The notes: generated from the sequence alone by a model not told the origin. Shown: positions 39,448-48,423, counted from the stretch's first letter. The stretch is 64,000 nt of DNA from Bin80 sp965220935 (GCA_965220935.1 OZ244857.1:1364001-1428000), one strand, 5' to 3'. Numbers and translations: made by a program.

Positions 39448-39475
39448 GAACATCAACTAATTTTCGGACAACCCC
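39448..39475 (-). repeat. Right terminal inverted repeat of the IS256-family element
   Basis: Perfect 28-bp inverted copy of 36881-36908, followed directly by the second ATTGCTTT target-duplication copy (39476-39483). Confidence 0.95.
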
Positions 39476-39635
39476 ATTGCTTTAACGCAATACCAAACTT
39501 AAGGTTCCGATATTTGCCCTGATTCATAAACTCTATTGTTTGTTGATTAATCTTCATGTTTGGGGGCTCATGTAAAAATCTATTGGTTACACACTTTGGT
39601 CAATTCAGTCTAGTTCCGTTTGATCTCATCTTGTA

Positions 39636-40337
39636 TCATACACGAGAGAACATCGTAGCGGCCGCGCAGCAGATTGCAGCTGTTTCTGAGCGTAATTGAT
39701 GTGTCCCAAGATGCCCCATGACCGCCCCACTGTTTATCGCAAACTTGCGTTCATCATCCGTAAAACCTCCCTCTGGGCCAACTAAGATTCTCAGAGAATT
39801 GTCATATGGGTTAATGGCTTCGCTGATTGACATGTCTGCTCTATGGTCCGCTATGATGGATCCTTTTATAACAGACTCTTCAAATGATTTAGGCCGATGG
39901 AGATTGGGAAGCTTACTCCTCTTACACTGTTTCATAGCCGCAGTCATCACACAAATTGCACGGTCTTCCCTCCAATCGCCTCTAAATTGAGTCCGCCCAC
40001 TGATCATAGGAATGATTGATGTAACCCCGAGTTCAACGGCCTTTTCAAGAAACATATTATAGCGCCGCTCGTGATTCAACAGCGATAGCACGACGGTGAG
40101 TTTGAAGGATGGTTCTCCAAAGTTTGGGTGTGTGGAAAGTACCCGCCCTCGGAGTGCATTGCGGTCCGCATACTCAATCTGTACTCGTGCTGCTATACCT
40201 TGGCCATCTACAACCATTATTTCATCGCCCTCTTTAAGCCTCAATACCTTAACAGCATGTTTTGCTTCATCTGGTGGGAGGGCTACATGACCTGTATCTG
40301 AAAAGCACTCTGGAGGAGCATAAAAGAACCTGTCCAT
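39636..40337 (-). CDS. rsmE: 16S rRNA m3U1498 methyltransferase RsmE
   Basis: SPOUT-family enzyme methylating U1498 in the decoding centre. It has the N-terminal PUA-like part 'HVALPPDEAKHAVKVLRLKEGDEIMVVDGQG', then 'NMFLEKAVELGVTSIIPMISGR', and the SAM-binding knot 'LRILVGPEGGFTDDERKFA' with 'HLGTHQLRSETAAICC'. Length 233 is normal. It starts 2 bp after the stop of the Omp85 gene, so the two form an operon. Confidence 0.95.
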   Translation of the reverse strand: MDRFFYAPPECFSDTGHVALPPDEAKHAVKVLRLKEGDEIMVVDGQGIAARVQIEYADRNALRGRVLSTHPNFGEPSFKLTVVLSLLNHERRYNMFLEKAVELGVTSIIPMISGRTQFRGDWREDRAICVMTAAMKQCKRSKLPNLHRPKSFEESVIKGSIIADHRADMSISEAINPYDNSLRILVGPEGGFTDDERKFAINSGAVMGHLGTHQLRSETAAICCAAATMFSRV

Positions 40338-40339
40338 GA

Positions 40340-42049
40340 CTATATTCCAAGTGATAATCCAATGTGTGCGCGAATTGCAGAGATATCCTCGCTAGTTGAG
40401 GCGAGTGTAACGTTAATCAGCCCCGCTACCGTCTGCACTTGAAAACCCAGTCCAAATCCAGGATACCATCCACTGAGAAACCCTGATTCAGCACGATTAT
40501 GGAGATATCCAAAGTCTGCGAATCCAAAACCATAAGTCAAACGATCAACTAAATATCGGTACTCAATAAGCAGACGACTAGCAAATGAAGCGCGAAATCG
40601 TTGCTCATCATAGCCCCGAAGACTTTGCGTTCCCCCGATCCGAAAGAGGTCACTCTCATCGACCTCCCTGCTTCGCAATAACATCATCTCGCCCCCAGTC
40701 ACTGCTATACTCCGTTTAGAAACTGGAAGATAGACCCGTCCTTGCATCGTTAATCGCCCCTGACGATATCGGCCTTGTTGTCTTACAGAATCAGTGGCTT
40801 CAATTAGACGATCAGCATTCTTATATCCACTTTCTCCATGCATGCTCACCCAGTACCCACGGGTAGGGCTCAGTGCGTGATCTACATTCCGAATTTTAAT
40901 CCCTCCTCCGAAGAACAAAGCATTAGAGATCGCGACTCTTTGAATGCCATCAATTAATTGGGTTCCTGCAAAACTTGGACGCGTGACCTCGCGTGAGGCA
41001 CTGAAAAAGATCTGCATAGAAGAATCCATCCAATAACCTGATTGTGCTCCATACTCACGCTTTCCATAAGTTGAATCCTGTTGTAGACCTTCAAATGAAA
41101 TGGATAGACTCAGTGGCAGCCCAAATATTAAGGGACTTTCGGCTTGTACCCTGACAAATCCCAACTGGTCTGATGCTCTGTTAAGAGATAATTCAAGTGT
41201 CCGAGCGCCTCCAAATAGATTTCGAAGCGCCAATCGCCCGCTCCCAACCAATGCCCCCTGGCCTTTTTCTCCCCGCTCATAGCCTAGTGCTAAATCAAAC
41301 TCTCCTGGTGCGCTTTCTGTCACTGGCACATGGATAACCACACTACTATCAGTGTGTCTGTATAATTCTGGAAGTCCGACATAATTGAATACCCCAGAGG
41401 TTTGAAGTCTACGCTGAATATCTTCGGAATTAAAGTTTTCCAGTGTCTGTCCTGCTACCAATCCTGACGTATGATACACAAAGGCTGATCTCGTTCGCTT
41501 GGCTCCTCGTAGTAGCACCTGTGCAACACGTGCAGGCATACCTTCTTGAATTCGAATCAGGACTTCATGGCGCAGACTATCAATAGGAATAATTGCTTCA
41601 ATAGCAACTTCTGCCAACACATAGCCCAATTCTGAGTAACGATCAAGAATTGCATCAGCCGCTTGCTCAAGCGAATGAGAAGTAATTGGATCTCCCTTCT
41701 TCAAGAAATCTGGCATCATGGAAAGATCTACTGTCTGCGAACCTGTAAAACGTATAGACTCTATCTCTGCACGATGCCCCTGCGAGACAAAATATTTCTG
41801 AGAATCCATGTCAATTGAATCAATCACTGCGTACAAATAACCTTGCTGATGTAACATTCGGATCACTTGCTGATCCATCGTTATAGTCGTGTCAGAGGGA
41901 TTTATGACGATCCATGGGCTATTATTCCCATCGGTAATTATCCGCCACTGAGCATGAGCATTTACACCAATCATACACGCACCGATAGTGATCAATGTGA
42001 CATTTACATGTTTTATGAATGAACGACTTAAAGTGCGGTATCGTAGCAT
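40340..42049 (-). CDS. Omp85/TamA-like outer-membrane barrel protein with POTRA domains
   Basis: A 569-residue exported protein (signal peptide to about residue 34, 'GVNAHAQWR'). Residues ~35-270 contain POTRA-like modules ('AEIESIRFTGSQTVDLSMMPDFLKKGDPITSHSLEQAADAILDRYSELGYVLAEV'; 'TSGLVAGQTLENFNSEDIQRRLQTSGVFN'). A 16-strand Omp85 barrel follows with the signature loop-6 motif 'RIGGTQSLRGYDEQRF'. It is shorter than BamA, so it is more likely a TamA-like or FhaC-type translocase. The substrate is unknown. It is divergent from mutY. Confidence 0.87.
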   Translation of the reverse strand: MLRYRTLSRSFIKHVNVTLITIGACMIGVNAHAQWRIITDGNNSPWIVINPSDTTITMDQQVIRMLHQQGYLYAVIDSIDMDSQKYFVSQGHRAEIESIRFTGSQTVDLSMMPDFLKKGDPITSHSLEQAADAILDRYSELGYVLAEVAIEAIIPIDSLRHEVLIRIQEGMPARVAQVLLRGAKRTRSAFVYHTSGLVAGQTLENFNSEDIQRRLQTSGVFNYVGLPELYRHTDSSVVIHVPVTESAPGEFDLALGYERGEKGQGALVGSGRLALRNLFGGARTLELSLNRASDQLGFVRVQAESPLIFGLPLSLSISFEGLQQDSTYGKREYGAQSGYWMDSSMQIFFSASREVTRPSFAGTQLIDGIQRVAISNALFFGGGIKIRNVDHALSPTRGYWVSMHGESGYKNADRLIEATDSVRQQGRYRQGRLTMQGRVYLPVSKRSIAVTGGEMMLLRSREVDESDLFRIGGTQSLRGYDEQRFRASFASRLLIEYRYLVDRLTYGFGFADFGYLHNRAESGFLSGWYPGFGLGFQVQTVAGLINVTLASTSEDISAIRAHIGLSLGI

Positions 42050-42063
42050 AAGTCAAGGGGATA

Positions 42064-43140
42064 GTGCATCAAACTCAAAACACAACAATCATTTCCAAAA
42101 ATAGCGGGTTCGCGAATCTTCTTCTGAAGTGGTACGATGTCAACCAGCGTGATCTTCCATGGCGTGGGAAATCTGGTCTATATGAGATATGGCTTTCCGA
42201 GGTCATGCTTCAGCAAACACAGGTTGATTATGTTCAAAGATATTATCAAAATTTTTTAGAGGCATTCCCAACACTTGATGCGCTTGCATCCGCAGATCTA
42301 GATGATGTACTTCGGTTGTGGGAAGGAATGGGGTATTATGCCCGTGCGCGAAATCTACATGTCTCAGCAAAAAAAGTAGTCGAATCTGTTGAGTATCCTG
42401 GCACTGCACAGGAACTCCATGCCTTACCAGGGTTAGGGCCATACAGTAGTCGGGCGATCGCCTCAATTGTGTTTGGAGAGGCTGTGGCCGCTGTTGATGG
42501 AAATGTTCGGCGAGTGGTTTCTCGCCTGTTTGCCCATCGGGGAAACTCAGCCAAAGAGATTCAAGATTATGCTGATTCATTGTTATGCGATCATCGACCA
42601 GGAGATTATAATCAAGCTATGATGGAACTGGGGGCACAAGTTTGTAAACCCAAGCGGCCTCAATGCAGGATATGTCCAGTCAAAATTTATTGCAAAGCTT
42701 TTTTGATTGGGACACCTGAAGCATTCCCTGCACCGAAGAAGAAACGAGCTATCCCTCATTACGACGTGGCCGTTGGTGTGCTACGAAACGATGTAAATCA
42801 AATTTTTATCCAGCAGCGCGCTACTCATGGGCTATTAGGGGGGTTGTGGGAATTGCCTGGCGGAAAGGCAATTCTGGGTGAGTCTGGTCCAGAAACATGT
42901 AAACGTGAACTTTTTGAAGAACTAGGGGTTAAGGTTGTGATTGGTCATCTGATTGGTCAAGTTAACCATGCCTACTCTCATTTCAAAATTACCCTTCGCG
43001 CATACGAATGCACGATCTTAGATGGAATGCCTATTTCTGGTGATGGATTGAAAACAGCTTGGGTCAATCCGTCTGAGTTGAACAATTATGCTTTTCCTCG
43101 TGCAAATCGGCGTATCTTAGAACTTTTAGCACCTAAGTGA
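42064..43140 (+). CDS. mutY: A/G-specific adenine DNA glycosylase MutY
   Basis: Removes A mispaired with 8-oxoG. The catalytic Glu46 lies in 'IWLSEVMLQQTQVDYV', Asp145 in 'AAVDGNVRRV', and the helix-hairpin-helix is 'LHALPGLGPYSSRAIASI'. The 4Fe-4S loop is Cys194-x6-Cys201-x2-Cys204-x5-Cys210. The C-terminal NUDIX-like 8-oxoG recognition domain has 'ELPGGKAILGESGPETCKRELFEELGVKV'. The start is GTG at 42064, in frame with no nearer ATG. It is followed after 3 bp by a small membrane-anchored protein. Confidence 0.96.
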   Translation: MHQTQNTTIISKNSGFANLLLKWYDVNQRDLPWRGKSGLYEIWLSEVMLQQTQVDYVQRYYQNFLEAFPTLDALASADLDDVLRLWEGMGYYARARNLHVSAKKVVESVEYPGTAQELHALPGLGPYSSRAIASIVFGEAVAAVDGNVRRVVSRLFAHRGNSAKEIQDYADSLLCDHRPGDYNQAMMELGAQVCKPKRPQCRICPVKIYCKAFLIGTPEAFPAPKKKRAIPHYDVAVGVLRNDVNQIFIQQRATHGLLGGLWELPGGKAILGESGPETCKRELFEELGVKVVIGHLIGQVNHAYSHFKITLRAYECTILDGMPISGDGLKTAWVNPSELNNYAFPRANRRILELLAPK

Positions 43141-43143
43141 CTC

Positions 43144-43602
43144 ATGAACGAAACACTTCTTTACATTATTTTGGGCATCTTGTATTTGATTTTTACAATC
43201 ATTGGTCGAGTGGCCAAGAAAAGACAACAACCATCTCCTAGTCAAGAGCCATGGTCTTTAGAGGATGCTTTGGCTGATTTGCAAGGATATCCAGAACAGC
43301 AACCCGACATTACTCCAGTTCCTGAATCCTATATACCTGATCAACAGATATACCAAAGCCTTGAAGCAGATGACCCTCAGTATTCTGAAATTTCACAGCG
43401 CCCCTCTACCCCACCACAATCTGACTCAGAACCAGCCGTCGTCGAGAAATCACACAACCCATCTGCTCTGAGAAAAACTCCCTCAATGCTTGCTGACCAG
43501 TTCAAGAATCCCGATGATGCTCAGACCGCAATCATTCTCAGCGAAATTCTTGGTAAACCCAAAGGATCTCGTAGATTCTCAAAGCCCAGATCTCGATATT
43601 AG
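43144..43602 (+). CDS. Small membrane-anchored protein of unknown function
   Basis: A 152-residue protein with a single N-terminal membrane helix ('LLYIILGILYLIFTIIGRVA') and a basic stop-transfer 'KKRQQ', so the rest is probably cytoplasmic. The middle is Pro/Gln/Ser-rich and disordered-looking. A short conserved-looking helix 'DDAQTAIILSEILGKPKGSRR' closes the protein. Similar single-span proteins with a C-terminal 'ILSEILGKPK' helix occur in Bacteroidota relatives without assigned function. Co-directional with mutY, 3 bp after it. Confidence 0.75.
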   Translation: MNETLLYIILGILYLIFTIIGRVAKKRQQPSPSQEPWSLEDALADLQGYPEQQPDITPVPESYIPDQQIYQSLEADDPQYSEISQRPSTPPQSDSEPAVVEKSHNPSALRKTPSMLADQFKNPDDAQTAIILSEILGKPKGSRRFSKPRSRY

Positions 43603-43652
43603 CATGATTCATATGCTATGGATCAAATTCTACCAGTAGAGGTAGGCCTGAG

Positions 43653-44171
43653 TCATTCATCGTCATCAGATCCCCGCTTAAACAGCGCTGCACCAATCAA
43701 TCCACCAATTAATCCTAAGATTGCACCACCAATAGTAACAAACACAGGAATTCCCCAAGTGAGCATCATTTGAGTAATGGATTCTGCCTGCTCTCCCCCA
43801 GCTTCATCAAAGGCACCAGTGTCTCGGACTCGCTGCAAAGCTTCATCAGGTGATGGTAGAATCCCTACTGCAACCAGCAAGTAGGAAAGAGCAAGTGCCC
43901 CCACTGCATACACGAGTCCAGACAAGACACCGATCCCAGCACCCTCACCGCCAGTGAGAGTTAATTTATTCTCCGTTGTATAGTGCCATACACTTGTTAG
44001 CCCGCTTGACAGCATCACCATACAACCTAGTATATTTATGACGATCCCTAAAAATGATTGGGAGTTCTGTGGGTCAGTGGCACCAGTAATCTCACCAGCG
44101 ACTGAAATAAAAACGGCTATAACGGCGGACAAGAAACCACCTATCAGAATAGATTGAAATTTAGGAGACAT
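43653..44171 (-). CDS. Four-helix integral membrane protein of unknown function
   Basis: A 172-residue protein with about four membrane segments ('ILIGGFLSAVIAVFISVAGEI', 'FLGIVINILGCMVMLSSGLTSVW', 'GAGIGVLSGLVYAVGALALSYLLVAVGI', 'VFVTIGGAILGLIGGLIGAALF') and an acidic end. Gly-rich helices near both ends resemble DUF4199-like or similar small transmembrane families, but no firm family can be given. No partner gene is obvious. Confidence 0.7.
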   Translation of the reverse strand: MSPKFQSILIGGFLSAVIAVFISVAGEITGATDPQNSQSFLGIVINILGCMVMLSSGLTSVWHYTTENKLTLTGGEGAGIGVLSGLVYAVGALALSYLLVAVGILPSPDEALQRVRDTGAFDEAGGEQAESITQMMLTWGIPVFVTIGGAILGLIGGLIGAALFKRGSDDDE

Positions 44172-44321
44172 GAGATTTAGTTTTGCGTTAGGTAAATATA
44201 AGCACAGTTCAGATAAAGTTTTACAAATGATAATTCCAGATAATTTTCATACTCGATTCACTGAATCCAACATATTAGTCGTTGGTTCACCTTATCTGTT
44301 CATTGAAGATAAGAGTTATGG

Positions 44322-44759
44322 TCATCTTTGGGTAGACAGGGCATGCGCAAGTAGCCCTCCTGCAACTAACCCAAAAATTGCACCCGTGATAAAGCGGCTC
44401 TCGGGGGTATTGTTCCAGATGTTCAAGAGCCCAAACCCCCAATCAATCATTAATGGTATCAGCGAGGCAACCACAATACTTCTCTCGTTTTTATTGATCC
44501 ATCTCCAGAATAAAAGTGCGATTAGTGGTCCACATACGAAACCAAGCAAAATTCCGTAACAGCGATCGCATACGGGCAATTGAATCCCATGAACATGAGG
44601 AGAGCGCTCTGGAATTTGATGGCACATGATGTCAAATGCTTCCATCATTACAAATTGCATGGGCTCACTTAACCACGGAGATAGACTTGCTATGCTTGGC
44701 AGAACTGCCAAAATCAACAATGCTCCCACCCAACCAAACCAGTTAATCTCACACCTCAT
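44322..44759 (-). CDS. DUF2085 membrane protein
   Basis: A 145-residue protein carrying the DUF2085 signature 'MCHQIPERSPHVHGIQLPVCDRCYGILLGFVCG', with Cys/His residues that could bind a metal or heme. It has three further hydrophobic helices ('LIALLFWRWI', 'IVVASLIPLMIDWGFGLLNIW', 'FITGAIFGLVAGGLLAHAL'). The family is widespread in bacteria and its function is unknown. It is divergent from groES. Confidence 0.88.
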   Translation of the reverse strand: MRCEINWFGWVGALLILAVLPSIASLSPWLSEPMQFVMMEAFDIMCHQIPERSPHVHGIQLPVCDRCYGILLGFVCGPLIALLFWRWINKNERSIVVASLIPLMIDWGFGLLNIWNNTPESRFITGAIFGLVAGGLLAHALSTQR

Positions 44760-44860
44760 GCGTCAGATTGTTCATGGACTGTCATTTTGGCACATTCAGA
44801 GTATAATTTTTACGTAAATCGGTCATGGCATATTCTTTGCAATAGATTATTGTCCAAGAT

Positions 44861-44882
44861 GAAACGTATTTCGGTACGTTTC
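44861..44882. promoter_or_regulatory. Perfect 8-bp palindrome upstream of CIRCE
   Basis: GAAACGTA (44861-44868) and TACGTTTC (44875-44882) form a perfect inverted repeat with a 6-base spacer, 12 bp upstream of the CIRCE element and in the groES promoter region. It could be a second operator or a hairpin at the RNA 5' end. No regulator is known from the sequence. Confidence 0.4.
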
Positions 44883-44893
44883 GGATTCATTCA

Positions 44894-44920
44894 TTGTCAC
44901 TCTTTAGCAGAGAGTGCTAA
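44894..44920 (+). promoter_or_regulatory. CIRCE operator (HrcA-binding)
   Basis: Left half TTGTCACTC (44894-44902), 9-base spacer, right half GAGTGCTAA (44912-44920). The CIRCE consensus is TTAGCACTC-N9-GAGTGCTAA, so the right half is perfect and the left has two mismatches. It lies 27 bp before groES, the usual place for HrcA repression of groESL released on heat shock. No hrcA gene is in the window. Confidence 0.88.
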
Positions 44921-44947
44921 CACTTTTTCACTTAAACTTTATTATCT

Positions 44948-45232
44948 ATGAATATTCAACCACTTAGTGATCGCGTGGTCGTTCAGGCGCAGGATGCAGA
45001 GGAGCAGACTGCCAGCGGCCTTTACATTCCGGACACGGCAAAGGAGAAGCCTCAGCGCGGGGTTGTCTTGGCTGTCGGGCCTGGGCGTGTGGAGAACGGG
45101 GCGAAGATTGACTTGACGGTCAAGCCGGGGGATACGGTACTTTACGGTAAGTACTCGGGGACGGAGGTGACGCTGGACAATGAGGACTACATGATCATGC
45201 GCGAGAGCGACATTTTGGGAATCATCCAATAA
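44948..45232 (+). CDS. groES: Co-chaperonin GroES
   Basis: A 94-residue cap of the GroEL chamber. It starts 'MNIQPLSDRVVVQAQDAEEQTASGLYIPDTAKEK', has the mobile loop in 'EEQTASGLYIPD' and the conserved end 'VLYGKYSGTEVTLDNEDYMIMRESDILGIIQ'. It is under CIRCE control with groEL 31 bp downstream. Codons here are visibly richer in G/C than in most neighbours. Confidence 0.98.
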   Translation: MNIQPLSDRVVVQAQDAEEQTASGLYIPDTAKEKPQRGVVLAVGPGRVENGAKIDLTVKPGDTVLYGKYSGTEVTLDNEDYMIMRESDILGIIQ

Positions 45233-45263
45233 TCAGACATTTAACTAAACCAAGTATAGACTT

Positions 45264-46910
45264 ATGGCAAAACAAATTATTTTTGATGCAGACGCGCGCG
45301 GCGCACTCAAGCGCGGAGTTGATCAGCTCGCGAGTGCAGTCAAGGTGACACTGGGCCCCAAGGGTCGCAATGTGATCATTGAGAAGAAGTTTGGATCACC
45401 GACGGTGACCAAGGATGGTGTGACGGTCGCCAAAGAGATTGAGCTTGAAGACAAGCTTGAGAATGTTGGGGCTCAGATGGTCAAGGAGGTGGCGTCCAAG
45501 ACCAATGATGTGGCAGGTGATGGAACCACGACAGCGACGGTATTGGCGCAGGCGATCATGACCGCGGGTTTGAAGAATGTGACTGCGGGTGCGAACCCGA
45601 TGGATCTCAAGCGTGGGATTGACAAGGCGGTGGAGCAGGTTGTGTCCAATCTACGGTCACAGAGTCGTGACATAGAGGGTCGCAGTGAGATTGCGCAAGT
45701 CGGTGCCATCAGCGCGAACAACGATGAAGCGATTGGAACCTTCATTGCAGATGCGTTTGACAAAGTTGGTAAAGACGGTGTGATTACCGTTGAGGAGGCC
45801 CGAGGTACGGAAACAACGCTGGATGTCGTGGAGGGGATGCAGTTTGATCGTGGCTACTTGTCGCCGTACTTTGTGACCAATCCAGATGACATGGAAACCG
45901 TCCTTGAGGATGCGCATCTGCTGATCTTTGACAAGAAGATTTCAGCGATGAAAGATTTGCTTCCGATTTTGGAGAAGATCGCCCAGACGAGTTCACCGCT
46001 ACTGGTGATTGCCGAGGATGTAGAAGGCGAGGCGCTTGCAACGATGGTCGTCAACAAGTTACGTGGAACGTTACGCGTGGCTGCGGTCAAGGCGCCTGGG
46101 TTTGGGGATCGTAGAAAGGCGATGTTGGAAGATATTGCAATTCTGACAGGTGGAACGGTGATCAGCGAAGAGAAGGGGTATCGTTTGGAGAATGCGACCT
46201 TGGATTATCTTGGCAAGGCCAAGCGGATTGTCATAGACAAAGACGCGACGGTGATTGTAGACGGTTCTGGCAGTGGGGATCAGATCAAGGCGCGGATCAA
46301 TCAGATCAAGCAGCAGATTGAGACGACGACCAGTGATTATGATCGTGAGAAGTTGCAGGAGCGTCTGGCGAAGTTAAGTGGTGGAGTCGCTGTGTTAAAG
46401 ATTGGCGCGGCGACCGAGCCTGAGATGAAGGAGAAGAAAGCGCGGTTTGAGGATGCGCTCAATGCAACGCGTGCAGCGATGGAAGAGGGCATTGTTCCTG
46501 GTGGAGGCATTGCACTGATTAGATCCATCAGTGCCTTAGATGGTGCAGACACCGACAATGAGGATCAAGCGATTGGGGTCAACATTGTTCGCCGAGCCTT
46601 GGAAGAGCCACTGCGTCAGATTACCGCCAATGCGGGGGTTGAGGGATCTATCGTGGCGCAGAAGGTCAAAGATGGGTCGGGTGATTTTGGTTATAATGCA
46701 CGGACGGAAGAGTACGAGGCACTGGTCAGTGCAGGGGTGATTGATCCAACCAAAGTGGTGCGTGCAGCATTGGAGAATGCGTCTTCGGTCAGTGGACTAC
46801 TGTTGACCACTGAAGCCGTGGTGGCCGATCGTCCAGAGAAGGCCGCTGCGGAGGTACCTGCAGATCCGAGCGGCGGCATGGGAGGTATGGGCGGAGGAAT
46901 GGGCTTCTAA
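45264..46910 (+). CDS. groEL: Chaperonin GroEL
   Basis: A 548-residue chaperonin that folds proteins with GroES and ATP. The ATP-site motif 'DGVTVAKEIELEDKLENVGAQMVKEVASKTNDVAGDGTTTATVLA' is intact, including the catalytic Asp of 'DGTTT' and 'GGVAVLKIGAATEPEMKEKKARFEDALNATRAAMEEGIVPGGG'. The C-terminus is the usual flexible GGM repeat ('GGMGGMGGGMGF'). It ends at an intrinsic terminator. Confidence 0.99.
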   Translation: MAKQIIFDADARGALKRGVDQLASAVKVTLGPKGRNVIIEKKFGSPTVTKDGVTVAKEIELEDKLENVGAQMVKEVASKTNDVAGDGTTTATVLAQAIMTAGLKNVTAGANPMDLKRGIDKAVEQVVSNLRSQSRDIEGRSEIAQVGAISANNDEAIGTFIADAFDKVGKDGVITVEEARGTETTLDVVEGMQFDRGYLSPYFVTNPDDMETVLEDAHLLIFDKKISAMKDLLPILEKIAQTSSPLLVIAEDVEGEALATMVVNKLRGTLRVAAVKAPGFGDRRKAMLEDIAILTGGTVISEEKGYRLENATLDYLGKAKRIVIDKDATVIVDGSGSGDQIKARINQIKQQIETTTSDYDREKLQERLAKLSGGVAVLKIGAATEPEMKEKKARFEDALNATRAAMEEGIVPGGGIALIRSISALDGADTDNEDQAIGVNIVRRALEEPLRQITANAGVEGSIVAQKVKDGSGDFGYNARTEEYEALVSAGVIDPTKVVRAALENASSVSGLLLTTEAVVADRPEKAAAEVPADPSGGMGGMGGGMGF

Positions 46911-46933
46911 ACAGTCCTTTTACAAATATTTTC

Positions 46934-46970
46934 AACGGGGGAAAGTCATCTGGCTTTCCCCCGTTTTTTA
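46934..46970 (+). terminator. Intrinsic terminator of groESL
   Basis: AACGGGGGAAAG (46934-46945) and CTTTCCCCCGTT (46954-46965) give a perfect 12-bp stem with an 8-base loop, followed by T's to about 46969. It lies 24 bp past groEL and abuts the stop of the convergent mutase gene. Confidence 0.93.
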
Positions 46971-48326
46971 TTTATTTGACTCTATATCGCTGATGCACCA
47001 CTGCGCTAAATCCTTAGCCTGTGATTTGGTCTTACCTTCGGTGTAAATACGTACAATTGGCTCCGTGTTTGATTTTCTTACATGGACCCAGCCATCTGTA
47101 AAATCAATCTTTACCCCATCTAGGGTAGAAATATTTTCGCCTGCATGTCTTAGGGCAAAGCGTTTGAGCACATCGTCTGGATCTCCGACCAGAATTTTAT
47201 TCTTGGACATTACATACTGAGGCAAAGATCGCCAATATTCTGAGAGTGGAATTTTAAGATTTGCCAGATGCTGCAATACCATCACGGTACCAACAAGTGC
47301 ATCTCGCCCATAGTGGAGATCTGGAAAAATGACTCCTCCATTGCCCTCCCCTCCAAGAATGGCGCCATGCTTTTGCATGGTCTTTACAACATTAATTTCG
47401 CCTACTGCGGATCTGTGAACGGGCATTTGAAATTGTGATGCAACATCATCAATCGCGCGTGACGATGATAGATTCGTTGCGAATGCCCCACTACGCATCC
47501 TCCACAAGAAATCTGCGGCGATGACTTGCGTGAGTTCTTCACTGACGTAATCTCCGCGGTCATCAATCAGAGCTAGCCTATCCGCATCTGGATCAACAAC
47601 GATTCCGATGTCGGCATTGGACTCTCGGATATATTGCATCGTTTCTTGTAAGTGCCCTGGAAGTGGTTCTGCTGGATGCGCAAAGCGTCCAGTTACTTCG
47701 CCATTGATCAACGTCACTTCGTTAGCACCTAACCGATCTAAGAGAGGAGGAATTGCCAGGGAACCTACAGAATTTATTCCATCAACAACGATCTTGTATT
47801 TTTGAGATTTTATTGCATCGGGTTGACAAAATGGTAAATCTAGGATAGAGTCAATATGCTTTGGAATATAATCGCGACTTTGAAGAATTCCAGAGGGAAT
47901 ATTTTGGTGGTCGGGGACTCTGGATAGTTGAGCAAGATCCATGACTGTTTTGCCCTCTTCTGGGGAAAGAAACTCACTTTTTTCATTCAAAAGTTTTAGC
48001 GCATTCCATTGCTCAGGGTTATGAGAAGCACTCAGGACGATTCCCCCACGCGCTTCTTCGTAAAGTATAGCCATTGCAACTGTTGGCGTTGGGGATAATC
48101 CAACATCTATGACTTCTAATCCGAGGCTACGAAGGGTTCCAATAACAATCTGAGAACATACCTCGCCAGAAACCCGAGCATCACGTCCTACAACGACACG
48201 CTGTGGACGGCAATTATCTTGATTCAAACAAAATGTACCGAAAGCCAGACTATAGCGTACAAGGACTAATGCATCTAGCCCAGCGCCGTAGATTCCTCGA
48301 ATTCCAGAAATTGATTCTATCAGCAT
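46968..48326 (-). CDS. glmM: Phosphoglucosamine/phosphomannomutase family enzyme
   Basis: Alpha-D-phosphohexomutase. The phosphoserine loop is 'GIVLSASHNPEQWN' (Ser101), the Mg loop DPDADR is at 245-250, the sugar loop is 'GGEGNGGVIF', and the phosphate loop is 'RKSNTEPIVRIYTE'. Length 452 fits. In FCB-group genomes this subfamily is usually annotated GlmM, which makes glucosamine-1-P for UDP-GlcNAc. Phosphomannomutase activity cannot be excluded by sequence alone. Confidence 0.88.
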   Translation of the reverse strand: MLIESISGIRGIYGAGLDALVLVRYSLAFGTFCLNQDNCRPQRVVVGRDARVSGEVCSQIVIGTLRSLGLEVIDVGLSPTPTVAMAILYEEARGGIVLSASHNPEQWNALKLLNEKSEFLSPEEGKTVMDLAQLSRVPDHQNIPSGILQSRDYIPKHIDSILDLPFCQPDAIKSQKYKIVVDGINSVGSLAIPPLLDRLGANEVTLINGEVTGRFAHPAEPLPGHLQETMQYIRESNADIGIVVDPDADRLALIDDRGDYVSEELTQVIAADFLWRMRSGAFATNLSSSRAIDDVASQFQMPVHRSAVGEINVVKTMQKHGAILGGEGNGGVIFPDLHYGRDALVGTVMVLQHLANLKIPLSEYWRSLPQYVMSKNKILVGDPDDVLKRFALRHAGENISTLDGVKIDFTDGWVHVRKSNTEPIVRIYTEGKTKSQAKDLAQWCISDIESNK

Positions 48327-48423
48327 TTTTAAGCGTTGTATCTTTCAGATATGAAACAGATTTTGAGTGGATTGGGTTGCCTCACATTGAGTTTTTCTGT
48401 CAAGGATCTGAGCTAACTGCGCA

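Larger units (their letters stand above)
36881..39475 (-). mobile_element. IS256-family insertion sequence, 2,595 bp, two ORFs
   Basis: Perfect 28-bp terminal inverted repeats (36881-36908 and 39448-39475, starting GGGGTTGTCCGA) bound the element. ATTGCTTT occurs directly outside both ends (36873-36880 and 39476-39483), an 8-bp target-site duplication as expected for IS256. Inside, two genes run leftward: first a paralogue lacking catalytic residues (39388-38363), then the transposase (38269-36896). Perfect ends and duplication show a recent, intact insertion. At 2.6 kb it is about twice the usual ~1.3 kb of IS256-type elements because of the extra gene. Confidence 0.95.
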
